Notes: generated by a model not told the origin, from the sequence alone. A DNA stretch of 64,000 nucleotides from VXYL01 sp965116345 (GCA_965116345.1 OZ220680.1:1240001-1304000), one strand, 5' to 3'. Positions 1 through 9,074 are shown, numbered from the stretch's first letter. Program-made: numbers and translations.

Positions 1-1308
1 GACCTGCGCCTGTGCTGCGGCAAGGTGAACCGTGGTGCCGCCATCGCGGGCGACCTGGTGCTGATGGCCACCCTCGACGCCAAGCTGATCGCGTTCGACC
101 GCCTGACCGGCGCGATCGCCTGGCAGCAGACGATCGCCGACTACGCGGAAGGCTTCAGCGCCACCTCCATGCCCATGATCGTCAAGGATATGGCCATCAT
201 CGGCGTGGCCGGCGGGGAGTTCGGCGTGCGCGGCTTCTTCGACGCCTACGACGTCGCCACGGGTGAACTTCGCTGGCGGCACTACAACGTACCGGCTGAT
301 GGCGAGCCGGGAGCCGAGACCTGGGCCGGAGACTCCTACAAGACGGGTGGCGCCCCCGCCTGGACGAGCGGCGCCTACGACCCGGAGACTGACGTGCTCT
401 ACTGGACGACGGGCAACCCCTCCCCCGACTGGAACGGCGACCTGCGGGCGGGCGACAACCTCTACTCCAACAGCCTGCTGGCCGTGGATCCCGATACCGG
501 GGAGCGGCAGTGGCACTTCCAGTTCACCCCCCACGACGTCTGGGACTACGACGGCAACACGCAGATCTTCCTGGTCGACGTGAAGCGTGGCGAGGACACG
601 GTCAAGGCCATCGTCCAGGCCAACCGCAACGGCTACTTCTACACCCTGGACCGCGCCACCGGCGCGTTCATGTCGGCGACCCAGTACGTCGAACAGCTGA
701 CCTGGGCCACCATCGACGACAACGGCCGTCCGGTGGTCGACCCGCGCGCCAATCCCACAGAGGAACCCGACTTCCGGGTCTGTCCGGGCAATCTCGGAGG
801 TATGAACGGCGCCTACAGCGGTGCCCTGAACCCCGACCTCGGGCTCGCCTACATTCCGGTCATCGAGTCCTGCCAGTACTTCCAGAAAGGCATCGTCGCA
901 TTCGTCAAGGGCCAGCCCTTCATGGGCGGTCTGCCCATCGTAGTCGACGTGATGAACGGCACCGACTACGGCCACCTGTCGGCGATCGACATCCACACCG
1001 GCGAGGTCCGCTGGCGACACAAGGATGCCGAACCGATGATGGCCGGCGCGCTGTCCACGGCCGGCGGCGTCGTGTTCACCGGCACTCGCGACGGCTTTGC
1101 GCTCGCGCTGGACGCCGAGACCGGCGAGGAACTGTGGAGGTTCCGTATGGGCGGCGGCGTCCGCAGCCAGCCGGTGGCGTACCAGGCGGGTGGCAAGACC
1201 TACGTCGCCATCGGCTCGGGCAACGACATCACCATCGCGAGCTTCGCGGCGGGTCCCGTCGCCGTTCCCGAGGGTGGCCATCTGTTCGTCTTCGCGCTGC
1301 CGGACTGA
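1..1308 (+). CDS. PQQ-dependent alcohol dehydrogenase (methanol/ethanol dehydrogenase family), C-terminal part, 5' truncated by window
   Basis: Periplasmic quinoprotein that oxidises a primary alcohol to an aldehyde with pyrroloquinoline quinone. About 435 residues are present, read from base 1 with no start codon. The adjacent-cysteine pair typical of the family lies near the left edge (LRLCCGKVNRG). Propeller repeats of the type 'DAETGEELWRF' follow. The active-site stretch HDVWDYDGN (about bases 532-558) has Asp-Tyr-Asp; in XoxF/ExaF/PedH enzymes the second Asp helps bind a lanthanide, where calcium-dependent MxaF has Ala, so lanthanide dependence is inferred. A XoxJ-like binding protein and a cytochrome c follow directly, which supports an alcohol oxidation operon. 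Substrate is not readable. Confidence 0.93.
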   Translation, partial: DLRLCCGKVNRGAAIAGDLVLMATLDAKLIAFDRLTGAIAWQQTIADYAEGFSATSMPMIVKDMAIIGVAGGEFGVRGFFDAYDVATGELRWRHYNVPADGEPGAETWAGDSYKTGGAPAWTSGAYDPETDVLYWTTGNPSPDWNGDLRAGDNLYSNSLLAVDPDTGERQWHFQFTPHDVWDYDGNTQIFLVDVKRGEDTVKAIVQANRNGYFYTLDRATGAFMSATQYVEQLTWATIDDNGRPVVDPRANPTEEPDFRVCPGNLGGMNGAYSGALNPDLGLAYIPVIESCQYFQKGIVAFVKGQPFMGGLPIVVDVMNGTDYGHLSAIDIHTGEVRWRHKDAEPMMAGALSTAGGVVFTGTRDGFALALDAETGEELWRFRMGGGVRSQPVAYQAGGKTYVAIGSGNDITIASFAAGPVAVPEGGHLFVFALPD

Positions 1309-1309
1309 G

Positions 1310-2116
1310 ATGCGTTACTCGACCGCGCTGGCCGTCGCGGCGTTGGCGCTCGCCGCGTGCGGGCCAACGACGGACCAGGTCGCGGAGCAGGAGACCGCGA
1401 AGGACGAGTTGCGGGTCTGTTTCGCCGAGAACGATCCGCCGCGCTCGCGGCGCGGGGGTGGCGGGTTCGATACCGACGTCGCCCGGGAAATCGCCGCGCA
1501 ACTGGACCGACGACTGGTGATCGTGTGGCTCCCGGAAGAGGAGCAGACCGACATCGAGTCCACCGACGCCGACTACCGGCCGCTGCTCACCGGCCAGTGC
1601 CATCTGCAACTCTCGGTCCCGGGCGCGGCTGCGGTCGAGCGCTACCGTGGCTCGGTGGTGTTGAGCGAACCCTACTACGGCGCGGCGTTCGAGTTGATTC
1701 CCAGCGACGCGTCGTTTCGCTTCGGCGAACCCTACCCGGAGACCATCGCCGTGCGCGCCAACTCCGTCGCCCACCTGGCCCTCGATGCGACCGGCGTGCG
1801 GTGGTCCCAACAGGCGACCAACGAGGGCGTCCTGAGGGCGCTCGCCGACGGCAGCGTCGCCGCCGGACTGGTCTGGGGACCGCACCTCGCACTACTCGAC
1901 GTCGAACGGAACGCCGACTTCGAGGTACCGCCGGTGCTTCGCTGGAACCTCCATGCGGCTCTGCGCAAGGACAACCCACTTAGCGGTGACGTCGACCGGA
2001 TATTCTCGAGTGCGTCGTTCCAAGAACGCATCCCGGAGTTCCTCGCCCGACACAGCGTGCCCGTGCGCGGACCGTTCGCGACCGTGCACACGGCAGCCCT
2101 TCTCCAATCCCTCTGA
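1310..2116 (+). CDS. Quinoprotein-associated periplasmic substrate-binding lipoprotein (XoxJ/MxaJ-like)
   Basis: Protein of 268 residues with a lipoprotein signal (hydrophobic stretch to LAAC, Cys at residue 17) followed by a family 3 solute-binding fold (FDTDVAREIA near residue 60). Proteins of this type beside PQQ dehydrogenases (MxaJ, XoxJ) are thought to help activate or deliver the dehydrogenase rather than feed a transporter, and no permease or ATPase gene is adjacent here. ATG 1310 begins one base after the preceding stop; an earlier start would overlap the dehydrogenase. The family call is firm; the activating role is inferred from its neighbour. Confidence 0.8.
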   Translation: MRYSTALAVAALALAACGPTTDQVAEQETAKDELRVCFAENDPPRSRRGGGGFDTDVAREIAAQLDRRLVIVWLPEEEQTDIESTDADYRPLLTGQCHLQLSVPGAAAVERYRGSVVLSEPYYGAAFELIPSDASFRFGEPYPETIAVRANSVAHLALDATGVRWSQQATNEGVLRALADGSVAAGLVWGPHLALLDVERNADFEVPPVLRWNLHAALRKDNPLSGDVDRIFSSASFQERIPEFLARHSVPVRGPFATVHTAALLQSL

Positions 2117-2118
2117 CG

Positions 2119-2475
2119 ATGCGGGCGTTCCACCTACTCGCCGTCCTGGTGGTTGCCTCGGCCTGCAGTCCGAAGAGTCCCGCCGATGCGTTCCGTGCAA
2201 GCCCGGACGATCTCGCCCGGGGCAAAGCGCTGTTCATCGGCACCTGCGCCGGCTACTGCCATACGACCACCCAGGACGGTCGGGACGCCCCCTTCCTATT
2301 CGACGACCAGTGGCTGCACGGCGGCACCGACCAGGAGATCTTCGACTCCATCGCCAAAGGCGTCCCCGGGACGACCATGATCGGCTTCAAGGACAAACTG
2401 CCGGAAGGCGACGACGACATCTGGCGTCTCGTCGCCCACCTCACCGGCGCGACGCGCCAACCTCGTGACCACTAG
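2119..2475 (+). CDS. Small lipoprotein c-type cytochrome with CX3CH haem motif (XoxG-like position)
   Basis: Protein of 118 residues with a lipobox (ASAC at about residues 13-16) and one haem-attachment site. The site reads C-A-G-Y-C-H, three residues between the cysteines instead of the usual two; the codons are clear (tgc gcc ggc tac tgc cat). A downstream Met (TTMIGF) could be the sixth iron ligand. It starts two bases after the binding-protein stop, so it is probably co-transcribed and is the likely electron acceptor of the PQQ dehydrogenase. Length and single motif fit a mono-haem class I cytochrome. The spacer length is the odd feature. Confidence 0.82.
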   Translation: MRAFHLLAVLVVASACSPKSPADAFRASPDDLARGKALFIGTCAGYCHTTTQDGRDAPFLFDDQWLHGGTDQEIFDSIAKGVPGTTMIGFKDKLPEGDDDIWRLVAHLTGATRQPRDH

Positions 2476-2505
2476 CCACTGACGACGCGCTATTCTCACC
2501 CGGCC

Positions 2506-3714
2506 ATGCGCCACGACAAGGGCTTCGACGACCTGCAGCATCGTCTCGACGAGCTTCGCGGCCGGGACATGTTCCGCCGCCGCCGGACTCTCGAGGGTCC
2601 GCAGGGTGCCCGCGTGGTCGTCGATGGGCGCGAACTCGTCAACTTCTGCAGCAACGACTACCTGGGTCTCGCCGGCGATCCCCGCATCGCCGCGGCCTTC
2701 AAGCGGGGTCTAGACCGGTGGGGCACCGGATCGGGTGCCTCGCACCTGATCTGCGGGCATACCGCCGCCCACGAGGAGCTGGAGGAAGCGCTCGCGGCGT
2801 TCACCCAGCGGCCACGCGCACTGCTCTACAGCAGCGGCTACGCCGCCAACGTCGGCGTCATCAACAGCCTTCTGAGTGTCGGCGACTTCGTCTTCGAGGA
2901 CCGTCTGAACCACGCCTCGCTCCTCGACGGCGGGTGGATCAGCCGCGCGAACTTCACCTGGTTCGAGCATCGCGACACCGCCGACCTCGAAGGCAGACTC
3001 GCCGCCGTCGACGCCGAGCCGACGCGCAAGTTGGTCGTCAGCGACGGCACCTTCAGCATGGACGGCGACGAGTGTCCCTTGGACGACATCGTCGCCGTCG
3101 CCAAGCGGCACGACGCCTGGACCTTCATCGACGATGCCCACGGCATGGGCGTTCACGGCCCCGGTGGCGTCGGCCTCGTCGACCCGGCGCGCCACTCCAC
3201 AACCGACGTGCCGATTCTGGTGGGAACCCTGGGTAAGGCCTTCGGCACCGCGGGTGCCTTCGTCGCCGGCGAGGAGGCGTTGATCGAAACCCTCATACAG
3301 CGCTCGCGCAACTACATCTTCACCACCGCGATGCCGAGCGCGCTGGCGACGGCGACCCTGATGAGTCTCGACATCGCCACGGCGGAGAGTTGGCGGCGCG
3401 AGCACCTCGCCTCCCTGGTGGAACGGTTTCGCGACGGCGTCGACGCCCTCGGGTTCACCCTGATGCGGTCCTCTTCGCCCATCCAGCCGCTGGTCGTGGG
3501 CGATCCCGCCCGTGCCCTGGCCCTCAGCGAGGCCCTCGAGGAACGCGGACTTCTCGTCGGCGCCATTCGCCCGCCGACCGTACCCGAAGGCACGTCGAGG
3601 CTCAGGGTGACGCTCACCGCCACACACCGGGAGGAGGCCGTGGACCGGCTGCTGGATGCCCTGGCAACGGTCGGCCAGCGCTCACCCCAGGTCGCCACCG
3701 GCACCGTGGATTGA
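2506..3714 (+). CDS. bioF: 8-amino-7-oxononanoate synthase
   Basis: PLP enzyme that condenses pimeloyl-ACP/CoA with L-alanine in biotin synthesis. 402 residues. Visible family motifs: FCSNDYLGLA near the N-terminus, the glycine-rich GTGSGASHLICGH, DDAHGMGVHG with the PLP-binding Asp and His, and the Schiff-base lysine in GTLGKAFGTAGAF. Its stop overlaps the bioD start (TGATG), so bioF-bioD-bioA is a coupled operon. No bioB, bioC or bioH is in the window. An alpha-oxoamine synthase paralogue such as Kbl is unlikely given the bio neighbours. Confidence 0.96.
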   Translation: MRHDKGFDDLQHRLDELRGRDMFRRRRTLEGPQGARVVVDGRELVNFCSNDYLGLAGDPRIAAAFKRGLDRWGTGSGASHLICGHTAAHEELEEALAAFTQRPRALLYSSGYAANVGVINSLLSVGDFVFEDRLNHASLLDGGWISRANFTWFEHRDTADLEGRLAAVDAEPTRKLVVSDGTFSMDGDECPLDDIVAVAKRHDAWTFIDDAHGMGVHGPGGVGLVDPARHSTTDVPILVGTLGKAFGTAGAFVAGEEALIETLIQRSRNYIFTTAMPSALATATLMSLDIATAESWRREHLASLVERFRDGVDALGFTLMRSSSPIQPLVVGDPARALALSEALEERGLLVGAIRPPTVPEGTSRLRVTLTATHREEAVDRLLDALATVGQRSPQVATGTVD

Positions 3715-4403
3715 TGCCGCCGCACACGTTCTTCATCACCGGCACGGACACCGAGGTCGGCAAGACGCTCGTCGCCGCGGCCCTGCTTGAACGCGCCAAC
3801 CTGCGCGGCTTGCGCTCGGTCGGGCTGAAGCCGATCGCCGCCGGCTGTGAACGGGTCGACGACCGACTCGTCAACGACGACGCCCGAGCGCTGATGGCCG
3901 CGAGCGGCGCATCCCTCGACTACCCGACAGTCAATCCGGTCGCCCTTGAACCGGCCATCGCCCCGCATATCGCCGCCGAGCAGGCCGGCCTCGCCCTCAG
4001 CGCCAGCGACCTCGCCGAGCGCTGCCGGGCCGCGCTGCAGGGCGGCTTCGACTTCGCCATCGTCGAGGGTGCCGGTGGCTGGCTCGTGCCGCTCAACGCA
4101 ACCGAAACCCTCGCCGATGTCTGTATCGCCATCGGCGCGCCGGCGATCCTCGTGGTCGGCATGAAGCTCGGCTGCCTGAACCACGCCCTGTTGACCGCCC
4201 ACGCCATCGCCGACGCGGGCGGCAAGCTCGCCGGCTGGGTCGCGAATTCCGTGACGCCCGAAATGCCGATGTTCGACGCCAACGTCGCCACGCTGCGCCA
4301 ACGGCTGGACGCACCGTGTCTCGGCGTCGTGCGGTATCTCGGCGCCGGCACCGGTCCCGCCGAAGCCATGCCGCATCTCACCATCGAACCGCTCTTGACG
4401 TGA
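3714..4403 (+). CDS. bioD: ATP-dependent dethiobiotin synthetase
   Basis: Closes the ureido ring of dethiobiotin from DAPA, CO2 and ATP. 229 residues, normal for the family. The P-loop-like N-terminus FITGTDTEVGKTLVAAAL and VEGAGGWLVPL are both diagnostic. The ATG at 3714 shares bases with the bioF TGA; the 3' end overlaps the bioA GTG start in a GTGA. Both overlaps predict translational coupling. Confidence 0.95.
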   Translation: MPPHTFFITGTDTEVGKTLVAAALLERANLRGLRSVGLKPIAAGCERVDDRLVNDDARALMAASGASLDYPTVNPVALEPAIAPHIAAEQAGLALSASDLAERCRAALQGGFDFAIVEGAGGWLVPLNATETLADVCIAIGAPAILVVGMKLGCLNHALLTAHAIADAGGKLAGWVANSVTPEMPMFDANVATLRQRLDAPCLGVVRYLGAGTGPAEAMPHLTIEPLLT

Positions 4404-5674
4404 ACGACTCCCTACAGTTCGACCACGACCACATCTGGCACCCGTACACGTCGATGGTCGATCCGCTGCCTACCTACCCGGTGGCGTCCGCCGAGGGTGT
4501 CCGTATCCGCCTCGCCGACGGACGCGAACTGATCGACGGTATGTCGTCCTGGTGGTGCGCCATCCACGGCTACAACCATCCCGGGCTAAACGCCGCCGTC
4601 CGCGACCAGTTGAACGACGCCGCCCACGTCATGTTCGGCGGCTTCACCCACGAACCGGCCGTCGGCCTGGCCCGCACCCTGGTGGAGATGACCCCGTCCG
4701 CGCTGCAGCACGTCTTCTTCTGCGACTCGGGTTCGGTCGCCGTCGAAGTCGCGATCAAGATGGCGATCCAGTACTGGCATGCCGCGGGTCGCCCCGAGAA
4801 GCACCGCCTAGCCACGATCCGGGGCGGCTATCACGGCGACACCTTCGGCGCGATGAGCGTCTGCGATCCGGTGACGGGAATGCACGAACGGTTCCGCGCG
4901 GTGCTTCCTGAGCATCTCTTCGCCGACCGGCCACGTACGCGTCCCGGCGAATCCCTGCACCAGGACGACATCGACGGCATGGAGAAGCTACTCGCGGAGC
5001 ACCACGCCGAAGTCGCCGCGGTGATCCTGGAGCCCGTCGTCCAGGGCGCCGGGGGGATGTGGTTCTACGCGCCGGAATACCTCGCTCACGTCAAGGCGTT
5101 GTGCGAGCGCCACGACGTGCTGTTGATCTTCGACGAGATCGCCACCGGCTTCGGCCGGAGCGGACGGCTGTTCGCCTGCGAGCACGCCGGCGTCCAACCG
5201 GACATCATGTGTCTTGGCAAGGCCCTCACCGGCGGCTACCTGAGCCTCGCCGCGACCCTCGCCTCGACCCGCGTCGCCCACGGCGTCTCCGCCGACGGCG
5301 GCGTGCTGATGCACGGCCCGACATTCATGGCCAACCCGCTCGCCTGCGCCGTCGCCGTGCGCAGCATCGGTCTGTTGCACGACGGCGATTGGCAGACCCG
5401 AGTCGCCGCCATCGAGGGGCAACTCGTGCGCGAACTCGAGCCCTACGCCCACCATCCCGCCGTGCGTGACGTGCGAGTTCTCGGCGCCATCGGCGTCGTC
5501 CAGACCCACCGTCCCGTACCGGTTGCCGAACTGCAGCGGATATTTGTCGACGCGGGGGTGTGGATCCGCCCCTTCAACGACCTCGTCTACCTGATGCCGC
5601 CGTACGTGATCGAGGAGAACGACTTGTCCGCACTGACAGGGGCCATCGGCCGAGGGTTGGGCGGGTTGAGTTGA
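4400..5674 (+). CDS. bioA: Adenosylmethionine-8-amino-7-oxononanoate aminotransferase
   Basis: PLP aminotransferase that makes DAPA from KAPA with S-adenosylmethionine as amino donor. 424 residues from a GTG at 4400 overlapping the bioD stop. BioA signatures are present: HIWHPYTSM at the N-terminus, MSSWWCAIHGYNHP, the PLP Asp in FDEIATGFGRSG and the catalytic Lys in CLGKALTGGYLS. Starting further upstream would run deep into bioD, so the GTG is preferred. Confidence 0.96.
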   Translation: MNDSLQFDHDHIWHPYTSMVDPLPTYPVASAEGVRIRLADGRELIDGMSSWWCAIHGYNHPGLNAAVRDQLNDAAHVMFGGFTHEPAVGLARTLVEMTPSALQHVFFCDSGSVAVEVAIKMAIQYWHAAGRPEKHRLATIRGGYHGDTFGAMSVCDPVTGMHERFRAVLPEHLFADRPRTRPGESLHQDDIDGMEKLLAEHHAEVAAVILEPVVQGAGGMWFYAPEYLAHVKALCERHDVLLIFDEIATGFGRSGRLFACEHAGVQPDIMCLGKALTGGYLSLAATLASTRVAHGVSADGGVLMHGPTFMANPLACAVAVRSIGLLHDGDWQTRVAAIEGQLVRELEPYAHHPAVRDVRVLGAIGVVQTHRPVPVAELQRIFVDAGVWIRPFNDLVYLMPPYVIEENDLSALTGAIGRGLGGLS

Positions 5675-5809
5675 GAAGCGCGCCGGTAGCTGTTGGCTGC
5701 TTGACCATTGCATGCGCTCCCTGCGAGACGCGACCGCTGCGAGGCTCCGCCTCAGATCGACGAGGCATCCCGTGGGGGCGACGCTTGGACGGGCTTGATC
5801 GAGGGTTAC

Positions 5810-6580
5810 TTAGCCAAGATCCGCGATCACGGGCGCGTGGTCCGAGGCGGTCATGCCGTCCTTCTTGCGCCGGTAGTCGCGGTCGATGGTGATCTCGCGC
5901 AGCCGTTCGGCCACCGGCATCGTGCCGAGCAGCATGTCGATGCGCAGGCCCATGCCGCGATGGAAGGCGCCGCCCCGGTAGTCCCACCAGGAGAACACCT
6001 GTTCGCCCGGACGGGCGTGGCGGAAGAGATCCACCAGTCCACCGTCCAGCAGCCCCTGGTAGCGTGACCGTTCCTCCACGGTGCAGAAGATGGTGCCGTC
6101 CGCATCCTCGCCGCGCCAGCAGTCCAAGGGCTCCGGACAGATGTTGAAATCGCCGCCGATCACGAACGGCGTGGTCGCATCAACACCCTCGAGGTAGGCG
6201 CGGAGGTCGTCGTACCAAGCCAGCTTGAGCGGATAGTCGGGGTGGTCGAGATCCTTGCCGTTGGGACAGTAGACCGTGGCGAAGCCGAGGTCGTCGACCG
6301 TCGCCCGGATCAGCCGGGCACCGGCGTCCTCCTGACCCGGCAGACCGCGGGTTTCCACCTCCACGTCCTCGCGGGAGACGATGGCGACGCCATTCCACCC
6401 CTTCTGCCCATGGGTGACCACCTGGTAGCCGGCCGCGTTGAAGGCTTCCTGCGGGAACTCGTCATCGCTGACCTTGAGTTCCTGCAGGCCCACCACGTCC
6501 GGTTGACGGCTCGCGAGCCAGTGCAGGATGAAATCCAGCCGGGCCCGCAATCCGTTGACGTTCCAGGTGGCGATACGCAT
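5810..6580 (-). CDS. xthA: Exodeoxyribonuclease III (AP endonuclease family 1)
   Basis: Base-excision-repair nuclease that cuts at abasic sites and trims 3' blocked ends. 256 residues. The family landmarks are in order: MRIATWNVNGLRARL, LQELKVSDDEFP with the metal-binding Glu, WNGVAIVSR, GGDFNICPEPLD with catalytic Asp and Asn, RIDMLL and the terminal SDHAPVIADL with the catalytic His. It is convergent with bioA; the 135 bases between them hold only a small inverted repeat (GAGGC/GCCTC) and no gene. Confidence 0.95.
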   Translation of the reverse strand: MRIATWNVNGLRARLDFILHWLASRQPDVVGLQELKVSDDEFPQEAFNAAGYQVVTHGQKGWNGVAIVSREDVEVETRGLPGQEDAGARLIRATVDDLGFATVYCPNGKDLDHPDYPLKLAWYDDLRAYLEGVDATTPFVIGGDFNICPEPLDCWRGEDADGTIFCTVEERSRYQGLLDGGLVDLFRHARPGEQVFSWWDYRGGAFHRGMGLRIDMLLGTMPVAERLREITIDRDYRRKKDGMTASDHAPVIADLG

Positions 6581-6590
6581 GGCTTAGCCG

Positions 6591-7061
6591 CTATTGATAC
6601 TCGTCCGCTGCGCCAGCCTTCTTGTGGAAGATCGCGGTACCCACGAGGCCACCGAGGGTCCCGAAGATCATGTAGAGGACGATGGCCTGGACTGCGCCTA
6701 GGACCAGTGCCATCGGCGTAACCGCCGCTTCGACGTCGACGTCCGGGACGGGAACTCCGAAGCCCCGGAGGATCTCCAATACCTCTGCTCCCGGGGTGTA
6801 CCCGAGTGCGCTCGCGACCGAAGTGACAATCGCCACCGTGATCCCACCGAACACGCCGGCCAACAAACCGACCATGGCACCTTCCCCGTAGGGCGCTTTG
6901 GCCGTGGGTGGCTGCTCCTTCATGTACAGGTAGGTCGCGAGCACGCCGCCGGCGATGTAGAGCGCACAGCAAGCCGCGTTGACAAGCCCAATGTAGGGAA
7001 GACAGGAGGCGATACCGAGGACGCCGCCGCCGATGAGGGCTGATTTGACCCTTGTATTCAT
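6591..7061 (-). CDS. Small integral membrane protein of unknown function
   Basis: 156 residues with about four hydrophobic segments (around residues 5-25, 28-46, 62-85 and 112-140) separated by short loops, and glycine-rich helices (GGVLGIAS, GGVLATYLYM). No family recognised. It is ten bases upstream of xthA and just downstream of the DUF2085-type gene on the same strand, so the three may be co-transcribed. A plasma-membrane location is predicted; function is open. Confidence 0.7.
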   Translation of the reverse strand: MNTRVKSALIGGGVLGIASCLPYIGLVNAACCALYIAGGVLATYLYMKEQPPTAKAPYGEGAMVGLLAGVFGGITVAIVTSVASALGYTPGAEVLEILRGFGVPVPDVDVEAAVTPMALVLGAVQAIVLYMIFGTLGGLVGTAIFHKKAGAADEYQ

Positions 7062-7067
7062 TTGCTT

Positions 7068-7544
7068 CTACTCCTTAGAGACAGGGTTGGGGATCGGTTC
7101 CGCACGCTGCGCCAAGGCAAGCAGCGCCAGCAGTGCGACGGGAAACGATGCCAGTGCGCCCGTGGCGAAACGGGACGCCGGCGTGTTGTCCGCCAGGATC
7201 CAATCGATCACCAGCGGGATGAAGAATGCGCCCACCCAGCGGGGACGCGCTGCCAGCCTCTCCGCCATCGAAGGCATCCACGGCCAGCACACTACGCCGA
7301 GCGTGAAACCGACATAGAGCCCCGTGCAGCGGTGGCAGGCCGCCACGGGCTCGCCGAAGAGCACGAGACTTCGCTCCGGGATCTGGTGGCAGATCGGGTG
7401 CAGCAGCCAGCGCATCAAGTCGGCGTATTCTGCTGCGAAGGGGGGAGACGCGACGACGGCCAGCCAGGCGAGGCACGCCAACAACAGGCTCCACCGCCAC
7501 GGGGTGTGGAGATCGGTTACACAAGCCGGCTCGACGCGAGGCAT
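7068..7544 (-). CDS. DUF2085-family membrane protein
   Basis: 158 residues from the ATG at 7544; an in-frame ATG at 7598 would add 18 basic residues and cannot be excluded. The central motif HPICHQIPERS followed by ACHRCTGLYVGF is the conserved His/Cys signature of DUF2085 proteins, with predicted membrane helices on both sides. The paired His and Cys residues suggest metal or haem binding, which is inference. It ends six bases before the next membrane-protein gene. Confidence 0.75.
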   Translation of the reverse strand: MPRVEPACVTDLHTPWRWSLLLACLAWLAVVASPPFAAEYADLMRWLLHPICHQIPERSLVLFGEPVAACHRCTGLYVGFTLGVVCWPWMPSMAERLAARPRWVGAFFIPLVIDWILADNTPASRFATGALASFPVALLALLALAQRAEPIPNPVSKE

Positions 7545-7659
7545 ATCCGACAGTCTACGCGATGCCATTCTTGCGGCAACTCGCATGGTCCGAACCACAG
7601 TAACAATCGGTTGGCGTTAGACTATCCAACTTCGTCAACGTCGCCAACGCCGAGGGTCT

Positions 7660-8550
7660 GTGGAACGCATCACCGAAGCCCACGCCGAGCACTACCGGGA
7701 GCACGGCTACGCCATCGTCGAGAATTTCCTGACCGACGACGAGCTCACCGGTGCCCTCGACGAGTGGCGCAAGATCCTGCCCGGCTGGGTCGAGTACTGC
7801 CAGAACCCGAACAACCCCAAGCCCGACAACTGGAGCCGACCGGGCCGGCCGATGAACTTCCACGCGTTCCGTTTCCCGTTTCCGGGTTCGCATCTGAACG
7901 CCATCACCCTGCACCCGGAACTCATCGGCTTCGCAAGGCAGATGGCCGGGGACAGCGAGATGTACTGCGAGCAGTCGCACCTGAGCTTCAAGTCCAAGGG
8001 CGGTCCCAACGACAACGACCAGGGCATGCACTGCGACTACGGCAACCACACCCTCGCCTACCCACCGGACGACCCCGCCTATTGGCAGACCGCCTACCTG
8101 CTCTACTACACGGAGGTCACCGAGAACCACGCGCCGACGGCCGTGTGTTCCCGCCAGCACTACCCGGAGAAGATCATCGTGCCCGCGCACTACACCCGCG
8201 ACCAACGGCCGGCGATCTACGACAACGAGGTCAAGGTGGTGGTGCCGGCGGGTTCGCTGTTCATCTACAGCATGCGAACCTTCCACCGCGGCACCCCGTT
8301 CCTAGCCGAGGGCGGCCGGCTCGGGCACTTCATCACCTACGCACCGGCCGCGTGGAAGTGGCTCGGGATCGTCGGTTGGTCGGCGGAAGCGATCAAGCCC
8401 GCGCACCGGGCATGGATCGAGAAGGCAACGCCGGAAGAACGGGAACTACTGGGCTTTCCGCCACCGGGTCACCCGTATTGGACCGAGGAGACCCTCGCCG
8501 GCGTGGGCGCCCGCTATCCGGGCATGGATATGACCCCGTATCGAGCGTAG
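7660..8550 (+). CDS. Phytanoyl-CoA dioxygenase (PhyH) family protein, copy 1
   Basis: Predicted Fe(II)/2-oxoglutarate-dependent hydroxylase of 296 residues, GTG start. The double-stranded beta-helix iron ligands are visible: HCD in GMHCDYGNHTLAYPP and the distal His in MRTFHRGTP; Arg of GGRLGHFITY may bind 2-oxoglutarate. It stands alone, divergent from the DUF2085 gene. Two other PhyH-family genes lie in the window (20572-21570 and 35943-36812) but are not close paralogues. Substrate unknown. Confidence 0.87.
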   Translation: MERITEAHAEHYREHGYAIVENFLTDDELTGALDEWRKILPGWVEYCQNPNNPKPDNWSRPGRPMNFHAFRFPFPGSHLNAITLHPELIGFARQMAGDSEMYCEQSHLSFKSKGGPNDNDQGMHCDYGNHTLAYPPDDPAYWQTAYLLYYTEVTENHAPTAVCSRQHYPEKIIVPAHYTRDQRPAIYDNEVKVVVPAGSLFIYSMRTFHRGTPFLAEGGRLGHFITYAPAAWKWLGIVGWSAEAIKPAHRAWIEKATPEERELLGFPPPGHPYWTEETLAGVGARYPGMDMTPYRA

Positions 8551-8588
8551 CGGCGAGCGCGCCGCGCCGGGCGCAGTCGTTCCCGTCT

Positions 8589-9074
8589 TCAGAGTCGCGT
8601 GATGGTCGCCTGGTAGTCGTAGGACGTCGGCTTGACGTCCTCGTCCTCGTCCGCCGTGGCCGGATCGCGGCTGACGCCGAGCGTCTGCCCGTGGGCCAGC
8701 AGCGCGTTGACGTTCTTGTCCAACTTGAACGACCTGCGCTCGCGGTTCACGGGCAGAACGCCGATGGACTGAGGGTCCTCGTGACGCACCACCCACAACC
8801 GATAGACCTCGTCTTCACCCGGTCCGCTTGCGGCACCGGCGCGGACGTTGATCACGCCGTCGGCAAGATCCGCGTTCACCACCCAAAGCGGTTCCGAACC
8901 CGCTTCGCCGACGATGGCGACGTAGTCCGGCGCTTGGCCGTCCTGCGCGTACTGCAGGTTCGCCGCGAAGGCGAACAGCGCCGCCAAGGTCGCCGCGATG
9001 CTCCAGCCCTGCCAGAAACGAATGGAACTAAAGATGCCGCCGCTGTCGTCGTCCAAGGTTCTAATCCTCACCAC
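8589..9074 (-). CDS. Anti-sigma factor RskA-type C-terminal domain protein, probably N-terminally truncated
   Basis: About 161 residues: a short cytoplasmic piece, one membrane helix (WSIAATLAALFAFAANL), then a periplasmic domain with the spacing of anti-sigma-K factors (DYVAIVG, PLWVVNADLADGVINV, YRLWVV, SIGVLPV). The cytoplasmic zinc-binding anti-sigma domain expected upstream is absent, and no ECF sigma gene is adjacent. Reading further upstream enters a palindromic repeat at 9151-9214, so the GTG near 9074 is the best start. Either a decayed remnant or a short membrane protein of this family. Confidence 0.6.
   Translation of the reverse strand: MVRIRTLDDDSGGIFSSIRFWQGWSIAATLAALFAFAANLQYAQDGQAPDYVAIVGEAGSEPLWVVNADLADGVINVRAGAASGPGEDEVYRLWVVRHEDPQSIGVLPVNRERRSFKLDKNVNALLAHGQTLGVSRDPATADEDEDVKPTSYDYQATITRL

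Noticed and set aside
5675..5809. Small RNA or gene between bioA and xthA
   Set aside because: Only a five-base inverted repeat (GAGGC/GCCTC) is visible; no promoter or terminator pattern supports it.
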